A stretch of 64,000 bases of DNA from Gnetum montanum. Lineage: Eukaryota > Streptophyta > Gnetopsida > Gnetales > Gnetaceae. Below, piece by piece: positions 49,510 to 62,660 of the stretch. Under the pieces are notes generated by a model. That model had not been told where the DNA came from. It made no database searches and saw only the letters and a list, made by a program, of their open reading frames with translations. Made by a program: the position numbers and the translations under genes. Positions within the stretch are counted from its first letter, which is position 1. Every line of letters starts with the position of its first letter. Location: contig MNCI01003467.1 in assembly GCA_015680685.1 (NCBI GenBank), forward strand, positions 361,025 through 425,024, written 5' to 3'.

Positions 49510-49850
49510 TGAGCAAATATGATTGTTGACAATGTCTACCAATGCCATCATTTCCTACCTTCCCACTTGCTGATTGTGACTGTTAGCATCCTTAGTATGT
49601 ACCATCATTAACATTAACAACGTTTCCATTTTCTACCTCCTTAGTCATTGAAGGTAACCGTTGGTGCCTTCAGTGCCTACCTCCATAGATATTGTTGACG
49701 CTACCATTCCCTATCTTTCTAGCTACCGATGATGACCATTGGTACAATCAGTTCTTGCCTACATGGACACCATTGGTGCCATTATTTTATACCTCCTTGG
49801 TTGTTGGCCATGACCACTAGTGCTATTAATGCTTGTCTCTTGGTAAATAG
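49510..49850 (+). repeat. Minisatellite, period about 75-85 bases, four units
   Basis: Units share a TACCTCCTTAG...GTTG...GACCATTGGTGCC pattern; boundaries near 49537, 49621, 49698 and 49776. Strongly degenerate. Confidence 0.6.
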
Positions 49851-51264
49851 AAAAATTTCTATTAATTGATAAAAATTTTAAATTTTTTCTCAGATGATGA
49901 GAATTTCAAATAAAGATGTCAAACAAGGTGGGAAAATTTAAATATCAAAATGCAAAAAAAAAAAAACATTAACAAATAAGATAATTTCATAGAGTGATAG
50001 TAGTCAGGATCAAAAATCCATAATTAGACATCCTCATCCTAGAGTAGCACTAGGATGGGGTAACCTCTCGAGAAGTCTCATTTTCTATGCCCAATGTTTT
50101 ATATTACATAAGCCATAACTTTTAATTTTGTAAGCCTTTTTCAATGAAAAAAGAGCTTTATTCTTTAAATTTTGACCTTTCAAATGTAATGAAGAAGTTA
50201 GATTTGTGTCATAAAGCTCCAAAAATTAGTTTTTACTCCTTCCCCAACATGATGCCCTAAGATCCTTGAAGACAAAATTTTAGCATAACTTGGACATATG
50301 ATAACCATTTCTAATGTCTGAATAATCATTTCTAACATATCTCAACCAACTAAACTTAATGGAAAAGTTAGATTAATCATCTGAGCACCTAAAAATTAGA
50401 TGATATCTTAAACTATGCCTTAAGATGCCATAACTTATATCAATTAACCATGCCAAAAAATTTAATTCTTGGGACTAACAAATCTAATGTGTTAGACCAT
50501 CTTGGGCCTTAAGATTAAAAACTTAACCTCTATAGTTAGTCTTAGATCACTAATCCCTAATGTGTTATTGGTTACACTACTAAAGACAGTGTCTTAAGGG
50601 GGGTTATAGAGATCATTAAGAGTCTAGGTAATGTAGCTAGTTATTACCAATCCAAACTTAGTTGGAGCATCAGTTGGTGAACCAAAATGATCATGAAGAT
50701 GTATACCTATTTAGCCTATAATCAAACCATGTAGTAGCAACATCATGAAGAATCATAATCTTGTTCCAATAATGTGTATGACACCCATGAAGAGAGATAA
50801 CCCAAGAGAGAACCAAACATCAAAAATGAAAGTTTCAACATACAACATGCTTGTAAGTAAAACACCACAAAATTTTGCATGTTGTAATCAATCTTCATCA
50901 TGTAGCTTTCACCCCATGAAACTCGAGGCAAAATTTCATTGCAAATGTGAACATTGTAACCCACAATGGATAATTTCACATACTTTATACTTTTGGAGCT
51001 GAAAAATGCCTCATAAGTGGTCAAAGCCTCATTCCCCAAGTAAAAACAATTTACCTAGTATCTATATTTGGGCTTGGGAGGGCCAAAAATGCCTTTTAGA
51101 ATGAAAAAATGAAAATTTGATGGGTTTTATAGGGTATGCATTTTTCTACACTGGAAACACTTATAGGGAATAGATCTCACCTACCCCCATCATGAAAGGA
51201 TGGGGGGTTTGGAGACTTTTCCCCCTTCAACATAGAGACCAAATGCACATTTTAAAAACTTTTC

Positions 51265-51385
51265 CCTAGCTTGGAAAATTTTTTCCCTTAGCCTAAAACA
51301 TTTCCACCTAATGTGAAAGTCTCCCCCTAGCTTGGAAAATTTCCCCCTAGCCTAGAAAGTTTTCCCCTAGCATGGAAGCCACAAG
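51265..51385 (+). repeat. Tandem array of about 28 bases with CCCCCTAGCTTGGAAAATTT core
   Basis: About four degenerate units. CCTAGCATGGAAG also occurs at 63414 and 63830, which could mean that the E2 LTRs are involved. Confidence 0.6.
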
Positions 51386-51416
51386 GAGCAAAATTCATCA
51401 GTTCATGCACTTCAAC

Positions 51417-51425
51417 NNNNNNNNN
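51417..51425. other. Assembly gap (nine N)
   Basis: Nine consecutive N. Confidence 1.
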
Positions 51426-51833
51426 CTTGGATGCAAATTTGAATGCCCATTCCACCTAAAATTAACAGCCATTGCATAGTCAATTTGCAATCCAATCATA
51501 ACCAATTTGCAGCCCCATTCATGACCCAAAAGTCCTATAAAATTTGAACTCCAACACCAATTACAAGTTTAGCATTTTTGACAATATTGTACACTCACAA
51601 GGTTCCATGTTTTTGACAAAAGTTCAACAATTTTTTACAATTTCACACTTGGGGCATTTTCAGGCACACAAGAGCTCTTACAAGTTCCCATACTTGCATT
51701 CTCTTGAACCCCAACATTGAAGCAACGAGTCTTTGAAATTTCGTGGATTTTTCTGCTAACACTACACTTCTAGTTTTCCAAAGCCAACATCGAGCAACTT
51801 GGCATCCAAATATTTCACCTTTCTCAACCACCG

Positions 51834-51866
51834 CCCCCCCCCACCCCCCCCCCCCCCCCCCCCCCC
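51834..51866 (+). repeat. C homopolymer
   Basis: Thirty-three bases, all C except one A at 51843. The length is unreliable in sequencing; the minus-strand G-run could form a quadruplex. Confidence 0.9.
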
Positions 51867-52639
51867 AAACAGCAACCCAATTGGTAGATCCAAAGTTGTA
51901 GCAACAAAGGAAGGTTCAATAACATCAAGAGTGGCTTAGCATCCAAATTGTGAAGCATCGGCTTCAATAGGCTTTGAACTCTTACACAAGTAAACCTCCT
52001 TTTTACACATCCAAGTACCATTTTTTGTACACATTTCCCTAACTTATTCTTTAGTCTTTTCTCAATAAATTTTTAAGTTTTGAGTTCTATGTTCAATAAA
52101 AGTAAATTTATTATCTATGCATTATCTGAATCTATTTATATTTCCATGTTTTACATATCCTAAGTTCCTACTTGATCTAACAAACTAGCTAGGGCACCTT
52201 AAATTCCATTTTTATTGCCAAGGCCTTGGGGGTTTAGGGTTGAGGAACTACTTGCATTGAGGATCCTTGGTTTTTTCATTTCAACAATTGAGCTTTTCAA
52301 TAGCAATAATTTTTCTTGGCACTCAAAGAAGGACCTTCGCCTAAATTTTATAGCCAGATCTACTCTTTTTTGTTATCATTTTGCAAGCTTTATCTTGATT
52401 TCTTGCAACCAAAACCCTTGAACAATTAATGTTCATATTTCTTCCCTTGTGACCAAAACTATAGCATGGAAGTTGCAAGTAGTTGGGCTTTGTCTTTTCA
52501 TAGCACTTGCTATGAATTTTATAGCCCAAAGCTAGTGTTGATATTTCTTTTCCCCCATTGTTGTTATTGCCAAAAGTTTATTTTTTAGCTTCTAAAAGTG
52601 GATGGTTCAACTCATCTATGAGTTGACTTTCCCCCCATT

Positions 52640-53266
52640 TTTTCAAGCTAAGAGAATTAGCAACTTCCTCAAACCAATTTTAGTGGAAAAATACTAACCT
52701 TCTACTTTGGTTTTTAACCTTTTCCATTTCCACTAACATTTAGGTAGGAAGTATAAGATTCCCATCATCTTCCCCCCTACCATACCAAACATGGAAGCAG
52801 TTGGAAGGCCAACATTGGTGAAGTTTGAAACCAATTTTATAACCAAATCTACTATTGTTGCAAGTTGAAAGTTACTTTTTCTAGCCAAAAATTGCAAGAA
52901 ATCCAATGCTACCTTTACTCCCACCCCCCATGGCAGAAAATTCAACATCGAAGCTACAAGTGGTTTGGGTGCTGGAATTTCACATCTATTGTGAATTCTT
53001 AGAACAAAGCCAACATGAAAGCCTTTATAAACATTTAATTTTTATTGCCATAATATTTGTCACTAAACCAACATTGGTTTCCATACCAACCAAGCCCAGT
53101 TTTCCCTCCTTTTTGATGAAGGTTGGCAACTTGCCAAAACCATCTTTGGAAACTACCAAGTTTCCATTTTGGTTTTAAAACTTTCCTCCCTCTTTTCAAT
53201 GTTGGAATAAGAAGGTGTCAAATTTCCATTATCTCATCCCCACCACCCACTCCCCCTTTCCCCCCA
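52640..53266 (+). repeat. Imperfect direct repeat, offset about 466 bases
   Basis: CAACTTCCTCAAACCA at 52661 pairs with CAACTTGCCAAAACCA at 53127, and alignable text continues for some 140 bases, including a pyrimidine-rich CCATCATCTTCCCCCC against CCATTATCTCATCCCC. GCCAACATTGG recurs between them. Confidence 0.55.
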
Positions 53267-53430
53267 TCCTCTCCCCCTACTACCCCCCNCCCCCACTTAC
53301 TAATTATAGTAAGCATATCATTTTTTGTCATTTTCATTTTCTCCAAAGGTTTTTGAATTCCATTCACCCGAATTTACTCCTATATTGACATTTATAGCCT
53401 TTTCTTAAGCATTTATCAATACTATAGCCA

Positions 53431-56250
53431 TGCCTTTTCAAAAATCCATGAAATTTTCCTTCACCTTCACTAGTGAAGATCATAACCAACTAGCCATGAG
53501 GGTGTATGATCCCAAAGACCTTGCAGTCATTCCGTGCAGGTGATCTTTGAGAGTCAGAGGGGAGAGTCCTAATTTTTTAGCCATAAATGAAGATTTTTAT
53601 AACTTCGTTTGTGCCAAAATATAGGTAGGCATGTTAATTCCATGAACTGAAGCCAATGCCAAAAGGGAGTTTCAGCTCATACACAAGCATGGGAAAGAGT
53701 ACATCCCTTCCTCATATGAATAAATTCCCCTTAACGACATTTATTCTAGTATCCTAGCCCAATTGATTGCTACAAAGGAGGAAGATGACAAGCCTTCCTT
53801 TGGGGAACAATGGGAAGAAGAGGATGAATTTAGGGCTGAATCTGAGCTTGAAAACATCCTTAGAGGATTGTTCCAACAAACATCCCCCAATGTCACAAAA
53901 AATTTCCCTAATGCCTTTGTTTTTTCCATGGGCATCGTGCACCATCTTCCACTCCTCATCACCCTACTATGATAGATCCCATGCCAATTGTAGCTATACA
54001 TCACATGTAGTCAATGCCACAAACAAAAAACTATAACATATCAATGCCATTTGTAACACAACCACAATATACAAAATCATCAACGATGGATTTTATCACC
54101 ATAAATCTATTAACTATCCACATGGGGTCCACCATGAGACCCCCAACAACACAAGGGTCATTGGTGCCTCAAGTGCCAGCATAAACATCTTTTTCTCTAT
54201 TTGGCCCACAAGCCACAACCATAGTGCAACTTTTTCTTTCTATCATGCACTCCATAACAAGGCCACAAGCATCACAATAAACATCACAACCTTATGTAAA
54301 AACCTCGCAAACTATGAGGCCACCACAAGGCTTGGATCAATCCTTCTAAATTATCCAAGACCTAATAGAGGAATTAAAGAGGCTTAAAGCCTCTACCACA
54401 TAAACTTTCAAGATTATGGACTTATACCAAGATGATCCCATAAGTCTTGTAGTTCCATCCTTGACACTTCCTTCTTGTGTCCTCATTCCACAATTAGGCA
54501 AATATAATGAAGAAAGTGATCCTAAGGCTCACCTTGTTACCTTTTGATCTAAGTGTTTCCTTCTATAGTCATGGTCTCATACCATCATTAGGATTTTTCC
54601 TATTTCTTTCATGAGGAAAGCACTCAATTGGTATCATGCATTTACCAAAGGATCTATATCCTCTTTGGAAGACTTAGTAGCCTAGTTTGTCAACTCCTTC
54701 AAATATAACTTAAAGCATAACACAACACTTAACCAACTCATGAAGGTCAAGCAAGGGTCCTTAGAACCTATACAAAAATTCATTCAATGATGGAATGGAT
54801 TTCTGAATGAAATACCAAATCCCATAGTTGAAGCCCACTTTTTAAACATATTCAAAGAAGCAATTAATGACTTCATCAAGTCAAAACTTTACTACTTGAT
54901 CCACAGTCTCTTAGTCAAGCGTTCTCAAGAACCAAAAACATAGAGGATGCTACAAAGGCTAGCCATTAGCTAGCCTATGTATCATATAAAAACCAACATT
55001 CTTGAAGAGACAAGAAAAATAGCAAACAAAATAACACTACTGTAGCAACCGTAACCAAGGAAAACAAGACCATGAACCAAGAGCTGAAGGTCAATCCACC
55101 CAAGGCCCCCACCAATGACTGTACTAACCAACCACCAACTTCTAGGACCAATGCATTAAAAAAATAGACCAATAGACCTAACTTCAAAGGGAAGGATAGG
55201 CCTAAATATACTATGTTACCATTAAGATCATCCGAGTTGCTAGATCAACTATTGAGAAGTGGATGTATGCAACATAAACAAGTGACTAAAGCTACTCGAA
55301 AGAAACACGAGCGACTATGTGAAATAGCCAAAGATCCTACTTGAGCAACAAAGGATAATCCTCAATTGCCTAAATACTTCAAGTTAGACCACTTTTCCCA
55401 TTATCATCAACTGCATAATCATGATACAAACTTCTGCATTGTGCTAAAGGATTATCTACAAAGGCTAATAGATAGGGGGAACTAGTCTTAGATGCTTCTA
55501 ATCTAGTTTGGCTATAGAACTAGTTCATGCAGGTCTAAAAAGATCCATTGAATGCTAATGATAGTCCGTATGTTATCTCAACATTCAACATTGATAACAA
55601 TCAGAGACCTACCAAAGAACCATTCATAATCAAAGTACACCTCTACAATGAAAGAGCTTCTTTAGCTTCCCATAGCTCAAGACCTCCCTTCATTATGAGA
55701 GTACCATCACAAATGTCCCCAAGGGAACCTTTTGTCATCAAATTCTATTAAACCAATACAACCAAAATAGTTGTAGCCCAACCAACTACACAACAACCTC
55801 CTATGGTGGTCAATGCTACCACGTCTTTCCTAAAACCAACAGCTGACAACCAAAACATTTTAGCCAACCAAAAGAAGAATCATAAGCAAAAGCCTAATAA
55901 TAGGGGAGACAAGAAGCTAGAGGTAGGAAAGGAAGGGGGTCCACCAAATCCCACTTCCATTTCAACTATATCCATGGCCTCCTCTACCCCATCTCCTTCA
56001 ACCAATAAGCCACAAGAGGACACTAAAGCTGACAACCAAAACAACCAAAAAGAGCCACAAACTAAGAATGAATTTTGCACTCTGGGATGCATGGAGGAAG
56101 TAAAGCACAACCAAGGCGACAAGCTCATAACCAATGGAAAAAAATTTCTAATTGTGATGGACCAAGTTAGGCAATCACTCAAGTAGAAAAATACAATCTT
56201 AAGCTTATATGACCTGATCATGACCTCCACCACACATCATGAGGCACTAG
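53431..56250 (+). pseudogene. gag: E2 gag
   Basis: The start at the ATG at 53431 (MPFQKSMKFSFTFTSEDHNQ) is followed by continuous protein-like text. An acidic stretch EEDDKPSFGEQWEEEDEF is near 53775-53830. Gag core with LNWYHAFTKGSISSLEDLVA near 54630 and LNEIPNPI near 54810. The C-terminal region YTMLPLRSSELLDQLLRSG precedes a decayed zinc finger HYHQLHNHDTNFCIVLKD (about 55400-55455). Then the block 55548-55750 shared with E1, and a Lys/Asn/Pro-rich tail (55803-56186, open). Frames shift several times. Confidence 0.78.
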
Positions 56251-56399
56251 TCAAAATGTTAACCTCCATACCTATTAGTGAGGATACTCCCAGTAATGAG
56301 AAAGCCATTCATGGAGTAATGATTCCTTTCTTACCAAGGAAGGTAAAGTCAACACCATTAATGTTTCACAATAGTGAAATTAACGTTAATCCTTAGAAT

Positions 56400-57040
56400 G
56401 ATGAGGTAACTATAACCCCTTTATTCATAACCATACGCATAGGAAAATTTAAAATACATTGGATGCATGTTGATGATGAAGCTACAACCAATGTCACCCC
56501 ATTCACCATCATTGAATTCTTGGGCTTAATTGATCAAGTACAACATGCAACCACTGCAACCCTTAATTTCTTCAATGGATCAAGAGCTGCCATCAAGGGG
56601 TCTATCTCCTTAGAGTTTATGGCTAGAGAACAATTTCATACAACCGTAAACTTCTTGGTGGTGGAAGAGATACCAAGGTTCAATTTGATCCTTGGAAGAC
56701 CATGGTTGGCTCAATTATGAGCTATCTCCTTGCCCATCCACCAAAAAAATCATCTTCCTTACAGGGGAGGTGCAATCATCATTCATGTTGATAACATAGC
56801 TCCCCTAGCTATCAACAATATGGACATAGAATAGGTATCCAAAGTGTAGCTTCAAGAAGAAGCTCCTAGCCATGAAAAGTAAAAATCCATGATAACCAAT
56901 GATGACAATGAGAAGCAATGCAATATGTTATGGTATGAACTCCCTTTAATATTTTAAGCAAATGGGATGGCAAATACAAGCTTTTTCAAAGTAGGTCTTA
57001 CTCACTTTCTAATTTTTCAAAGATTACGAAGAGTATGCAT
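56400..57040 (+). pseudogene. E2 protease and terminal gag-pro block
   Basis: The open piece 56463-56720 is a retropepsin-type domain: HVDDEATTNVTPFTIIEFLG occupies the active-site loop, where Asp-Gly/Ser-Gly is expected but Asp-Asp-Glu is read, and FNLILGRPWLAQL is the intact C-terminal signature. After it, the YELPLIF-like block at about 56930-57000 matches E1 1928-2000. No RT follows. Confidence 0.8.
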
Positions 57041-57248
57041 AAGTAAACTTTATCTTAGTCTTTCCATGCTTCTATGATTAAATAAAATGATAGCCAAATA
57101 GCCGTATTTTTCTTTTTTTATTCATTATATTTTTGTCATACACATAGCCTATGCATGTAGCCATAAATTTATTTGCACTGTTACCTACTTGTTAAAACCT
57201 TTCTTTATTTTTATTTATGTTTTGAACATTAAAAAATATCTTTTCAAA

Positions 57249-57510
57249 CATGGTCCACTAAGGCCTAAAACTAGCACTATGGCCTGCTAAGGCCTAAAAC
57301 TGGCACTATAGCCTACGAAGGCCTGAAACTGGCAGTATGGACCACTAAGCCCTAAAACTAGCACAATGGCTTGCTAAGGCCTAAAACTGGCACTATGGTC
57401 TGCTATGACCTTAAATTGGTATTATTGTCTGCTAAGATGTTAAACTAGCAATGTAGGCATAAGTGAAACTATATAACCTGTGCCTACAATGGCCTAAAAC
57501 TAGCAAACAT
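57249..57510 (+). repeat. E2 minisatellite, 29-base unit, about nine copies
   Basis: Core GGCCTAAAACTGGCACTATG, repeated with point changes. Matches E1 2353-2508. Confidence 0.85.
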
Positions 57511-60463
57511 CTCTTTTATTACTCTTTGCTTAGCCTATTATAACATCAATTACCCATAACCAAAAACATCAACATAGTCATTTTCAAAGCCTACAACATT
57601 TACAATATCTACTGCTAATATAAATATAGCCAAAATAAAAATAGTATTTAAAATTAAAATTAAAATGATCATAAGATATAGCCATATCAATAATGTGTAA
57701 CAATGATGCAAAAAAATAGCCATCCATAACATAGTTTTGGCGGACCATAGCCATCAACATAAAAACAAAAACAAAACAACCAAAAAGAAAAACTAAATGG
57801 GGCTATTGAGTGGCATCTGAAGGAGGAAGTGGTGGGTCATTCATGCCCTCCTTGCTAGGACTACCAATGTCTCCTAAGGCCTAAAATGCAACAACATATA
57901 GCCAATTAGTAACCCATAGCTAAAATTATGACTTAAAACAAAGACTAAAATGCAAAATATATCAAACCTATGGAGAGTTTGACTCCATCACTTCCAGGGG
58001 TAGATGGGGAAGGCCTTCCTTCAAAACATAGAGGTTCTATTCCTCCATCATGTTGACCCAGTTAACATCCCCAAGATTAATGCCAAAAAGAATGTCAAAT
58101 CTATCTATAGGAATCCAAGTAGGAGGCTCATGAGTAATAGCAGTTGTAGTAGTCTCACCCACAATGATAGTGATCTAAAGAGTAGGGGATTGTTCCATCT
58201 TAAGAGTGCTTTCAAAGAGTTGATAAGCACTCTCTACTAGGATCCCCTAAAAGAACAACTCTCTCTTATGTTGTTCAGTCGACTCCTCCTTAAGCCCCTT
58301 TAGGTAGGCCTCATGATCAGACTTATACTAATTCTTGTGGACCTTTTGTGTCTTACCCCATTCCAAGACCTAAGTGTAGTAATCCTTCTAGTCCTTGACC
58401 TTTTGGAAGATGAGGTCCATCTACATACATTTCTCTGCCATCTCCCATAGGACCACCATTTTTTCCTAAACGACATGCCAATAATGGGCCCAAGTGATCT
58501 CCTTAGTCAGTAACTCCCCCGAGTTAGCCACTTAGGCTTCCACAAAGGCTTTATGATCTTGAAGATCCCTAATCTTATCCTCTATCTTTGAACCTATTTC
58601 CTCAAGGCCACAACTTCCTCCCATAGGGATTCATTTGACCTCTCTAGCTCCCATGAAGCTTTTGTGCACAACATTGCTAAATTAGTGGCAATGTTGTATA
58701 GCTTCACGAGTACACTGGAACATCAGGAACTCTAGGCAAGTATTCTACCTCCATGTCTTTGCTGCAGTTCCACTTCATGGATGGTACTACAAAAAGTATA
58801 AAATGCAACCATAAGATACAACCTTAAATAGCCACAATGCAAAAAAAAGCCTATGACCAAAGCACATAAAATAAAATCCTTACCTATCTCAGGTGCAACC
58901 TGATGTAATCAATCGATGATGTCCTTAGCCATCCCATGTGGGAACTCCACTTTGTCTAGAGTCTCTACCCATGGTTTCACACAAAACTTAGGGATGGAAG
59001 CTTATGCTGGTGGCTCAAGAACTACTATAAGCATAACAGTCATTGAAAGGTTAGGATGACAACCAAATATAACCAATGAAATATAATTAAAATAGTGAGG
59101 CATAAGCATACCTAACTCGTCATCCTCCTCCTCCTCTAGGATGATGATGAAAGAAGTACTTGGTACTACCTCACCAAAAAAGGCATCTAGATCATGTATA
59201 CCTACATTGGCAAGTCCTTCAACCATAGGTTGCTTTAGGAGTGCCTCTTCTACATGCCTTTGTTCTACCTCCACAATAGCTTGGGCTACTATAATTTGAC
59301 ACCTGTCTACAAGCATAGCACATAGAAAACTAGTCAACACATAAAACCATAAAGTAGCCACAAAATTTTAAATCATGAAATAGCCAAAGTTAAACAAAGC
59401 ATACCTACAACTACCTACTATGATGGCTTAAGCTTAAAATTAAGCTTCTTTAGGGTAGGCTTATCTACTACTAGGGGTGCCTCCTCCACGGGCCTCTTGA
59501 GTTTCTCTCTAGCTACTCCTTTAGCCTCCATGCACCATTGTCTGGCATCTTAAACACTAGCAAGAAACAAGAGGGACTCATCATCATCAGTATTGTCAAG
59601 AGACACATGTAGCCTAGCATCAAGATTCTTAATGGTGATGGATAATGTTTCATCCATCCCCTCTGGTGGGTCTTGGGCCTACATTGTTGGATAAATGTGC
59701 TTTATCCAAGGCTTAAAAAGTTGGCTTGGGTCTTGTGAAATCCATCGTCCATTCCTATACACCACTAGAAACTCCATAAATCTCTTTAGATAACCTACAA
59801 AAAATGCAAAGTGCATATGACTTATCATAGAGGTATCAACACAGAGTCTAAGAATCTCCTCTCAAAGCCTAGTACCCAAAGTAGTAGCCCAATCAAATTT
59901 GACATCCTCCATCAAGACCTTCTTAAAGGTCCATCCCTGTGCTAGGCTGATTACTTTCTATTGTGATAGCAATTTTGGAAACACACAAGACCTAAACAAA
60001 GAATATAATTCCTTTACCTCAAGGTTTGTAAAGCTATCCATCGAAATTCCAGAGTGGCCCATGCTAGCACCAAACCACTCTAGAACTTCCTTGAAATGGC
60101 CTAACTTCCTCACTATCCTAGTGGGAACATTGACCCCATCAGCAGGGACCAAAAACAAGTCACAAAAGAGACCAACACCTACATCAATGTTCACCTTAAC
60201 ACCTCAAATGATGGTGCTAAAGTGATTGACCTCCTTATCAAAGGAGTCAATAACATGCAACATCTCCACAATAGGAATGGAAGGAATAGGTGCCATAACT
60301 ACATCAAGCGAACCTGCATGTTGAATGTTTACTTGAACATATCTAGATGCCTACCCCTTTAGATGCTTCTATGCTAATTCCACATCACCAAACTTCAGGA
60401 TGATGGTTTCCTCATGATCTGAATGTGAAAGTGGTATAGTGACATCAACTGAGGTGGAAGGTC

Positions 60464-60568
60464 CTATGAAGCAATAACCAAAGGTTAGCATCCATATGAG
60501 CAATTTCAACAACTAAGAAAAGTAATAAAACACTTAATGCCATGAAAAACTAGAAGCTACATGTTCAC
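60464..60568 (-). other. Intron of the E2 antisense gene (matched in E1 at 5496-5626)
   Basis: Donor AAAG/GTGAACATG and acceptor TTCATAG/GACCTTCC. E1 has AAAG/GTAAGAATAAG and CTTGTAG/GACCTTCC at the same places. The exon ends are conserved while the intron bodies are not. Confidence 0.8.
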
Positions 60569-61369
60569 CTTTACTTTTCTTCTACAATGTGAAGGTTCCA
60601 ACTACAAGGGTCAAATATGTGCCATCAACATCTACCCACCAACTGTGGATTGTCTTATCATTCTTGTACTTCTAGTATACCATGTTGAAACTAGTGGCTT
60701 ATTCATCAAACTCTCCTCTTAATTATTGATACACAATAGCTCTAATTTTAGGACTATTGGTGAATTCATCCATAGCATTTTGAGCCACTACCAAGATTTT
60801 GTCATTAACAATCAAGTCTTGATCATTAACCTTGTGCCTGCAAGAAGTTAAATTAATGAAGTTAGGTAAGGTAATCAAGCCAAAATCATAAAAACATTAT
60901 AATAATCATGCTTACCCCTATAGATGATACACAATGCTAGGTGGGTTCTAGAATAATGTGTGGGCTCTATGTGCCACCATCATGGTATTATCAATATTGT
61001 ACTAACCATACTCTAGCATCGTCTAGATCTCTGAAAGGTAGCATGTACTTATAGCATCTGCAAGTCACCCTGTGGTCCTAGGAACTGATTTATTAGTAAT
61101 ATACTTGGTCATCAATCTAGATTCCCAAGGCAACTAGGTCTCTACAATAGCCCCAGCTACATCCATGGACAAGTATGACCACAACATCACACTAAAGTTC
61201 CTAAGGAGGAAAGCAATGATGTCCCTTGTCCCAACCTAAAACCACAATGAAATCTTTCCAAGGATCATGTCTTGTGGTGGATTATTAGTCTTGGTATGAC
61301 CAATATACCACAAAATGCCAACGAGGTCCACTATAATGAGAATAGGCCTCAAGAAGACCCTGTATGAAA

Positions 61370-62660
61370 CAAAATAAAAAAATTATGACTAGTTAGAATT
61401 TCTTAACAATTTAGACAAAACATCTAGTCAAAGGTGAAATTAGCCTCTATAAAAATCTCTAAGGTGTTTATTTAATAGTCTAAGTGACTTCACAAGAAAA
61501 CACTATTACAACCTAGCATATCCTTGCATCATGAACAATTGGAATATCTCGATAAATTTAGAAAAACCTTCTAAGTCAAAGGCAAAATTAGCCTTTGTAA
61601 AAAGCTCTTATATGTTTATCTAAATTAGCTTGAGAAATTCCATAAAAGCATTGTTACCATATTTCATAGCCTTTAAAGAGAAAACATTATACCCAAAACT
61701 ATGTCTAAGTCTACATTATGTATAAATTTAGAAAAAGCATGTAAATTATGCATAAGTTTGGAAAAAAGCAAGCATAAGTTTAGAAAAACCATCTAAAATT
61801 ATGCAAAGCATGCATAAATTTGGAAAAAACATCTAAACTATGCACAAATCTAGAAAAAGCATGATAAACTTAGAAAAAATCCATGAAGCCATCATAAAAA
61901 TTTATTTAAAATAGAAAAGGCTTTTCCTCTCCTTAAAAAAGCAAAATCAAGCATATCAACCATGTCTATTTTTTGTAAAGTTGAAGCCAAAACCTATGTA
62001 TCCCTAACTAGAAAATAGCAAAAACCTTGGCTATTTTCTTATTAAAATCTCACAAATCTACATGAAATTACAAAAACGGCACAAACAACCTAACTACACA
62101 ATGTTAGGAAAATAGTCATAACTTTCTCATTTCAAAGCTAAATTAAATGAGACAACAACCATCGAAAAGCTTAAACAAAGGGATATAAGTACATGACCTT
62201 TAATGTCACAAAACGTAGCCATTTCAGTAAGAAAAAATACACAACTTGGCTTGCTTTTTCATAGAAAAGCTTCAAAAATCCCAACGCCTAAATTTCACAT
62301 AGCCATTAAAACTGTCAAAATATAGCAAAAACTATTAAAATCCATTTAAATTCACATTAAAATAATGGGGTATGATTTTGTTAAAAATTCATTTTAACAA
62401 ATCCTAAGCCCTAGATCTGAAAACAAAAATAGCCATACCCCAAGATTTTGAGAAAAAAGCACAAAATAGTAAGCCCTATTTTCAAAATCAAATCTGCAAA
62501 AGCCAAAGTGATAAAAAAAACTATAGATCTACATGGGAGAAAAAAAATAAGAGATGGGATTTTATCAAAATTCCATTTTACTCCCTCTACTGGAGTATAT
62601 CTGAAAAAATAGCCTCAACATCTAGGAAGCAAAAAACTAAACAAATCACAAAGAGAAAAG
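61370..62660 (-). other. Long AT-rich stretch in E2, probably first intron of the antisense gene
   Basis: About 1.3 kb with no coding signal, many AAATTTAGAAAAAGCATG-like repeats (61550-61890), ending in a good acceptor at 61360. The candidate donor GAA/GTAGGC near 62683 is weak. Confidence 0.45.

Larger units (their letters stand above)
49851..53430. other. Non-coding region upstream of E2 gag, probably including its LTR and leader
   Basis: No supported gene. Holds a short tandem array (51265-51385), N run 51417-51425, C-run 51834-51866, and an imperfect direct repeat (52640-52800 against 53106-53266). An E2 5' LTR should lie here, but I could not match its ends to the sequence after 62812. 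Confidence 0.4.

Noticed and set aside
49129-49529. Three overlapping plus-strand ORFs rich in His, Pro and Ser
   Set aside because: Readings of CA/CT-rich low-complexity DNA in several frames, without a motif.
55880-56233. Minus-strand ORF of 117 codons in E2
   Set aside because: Antisense shadow of the Lys/Asn/Pro-rich gag tail, which is itself open on +.
57249-57510. CRISPR-like regular repeats
   Set aside because: Head-to-tail minisatellite without unique spacers, in a plant retroelement.
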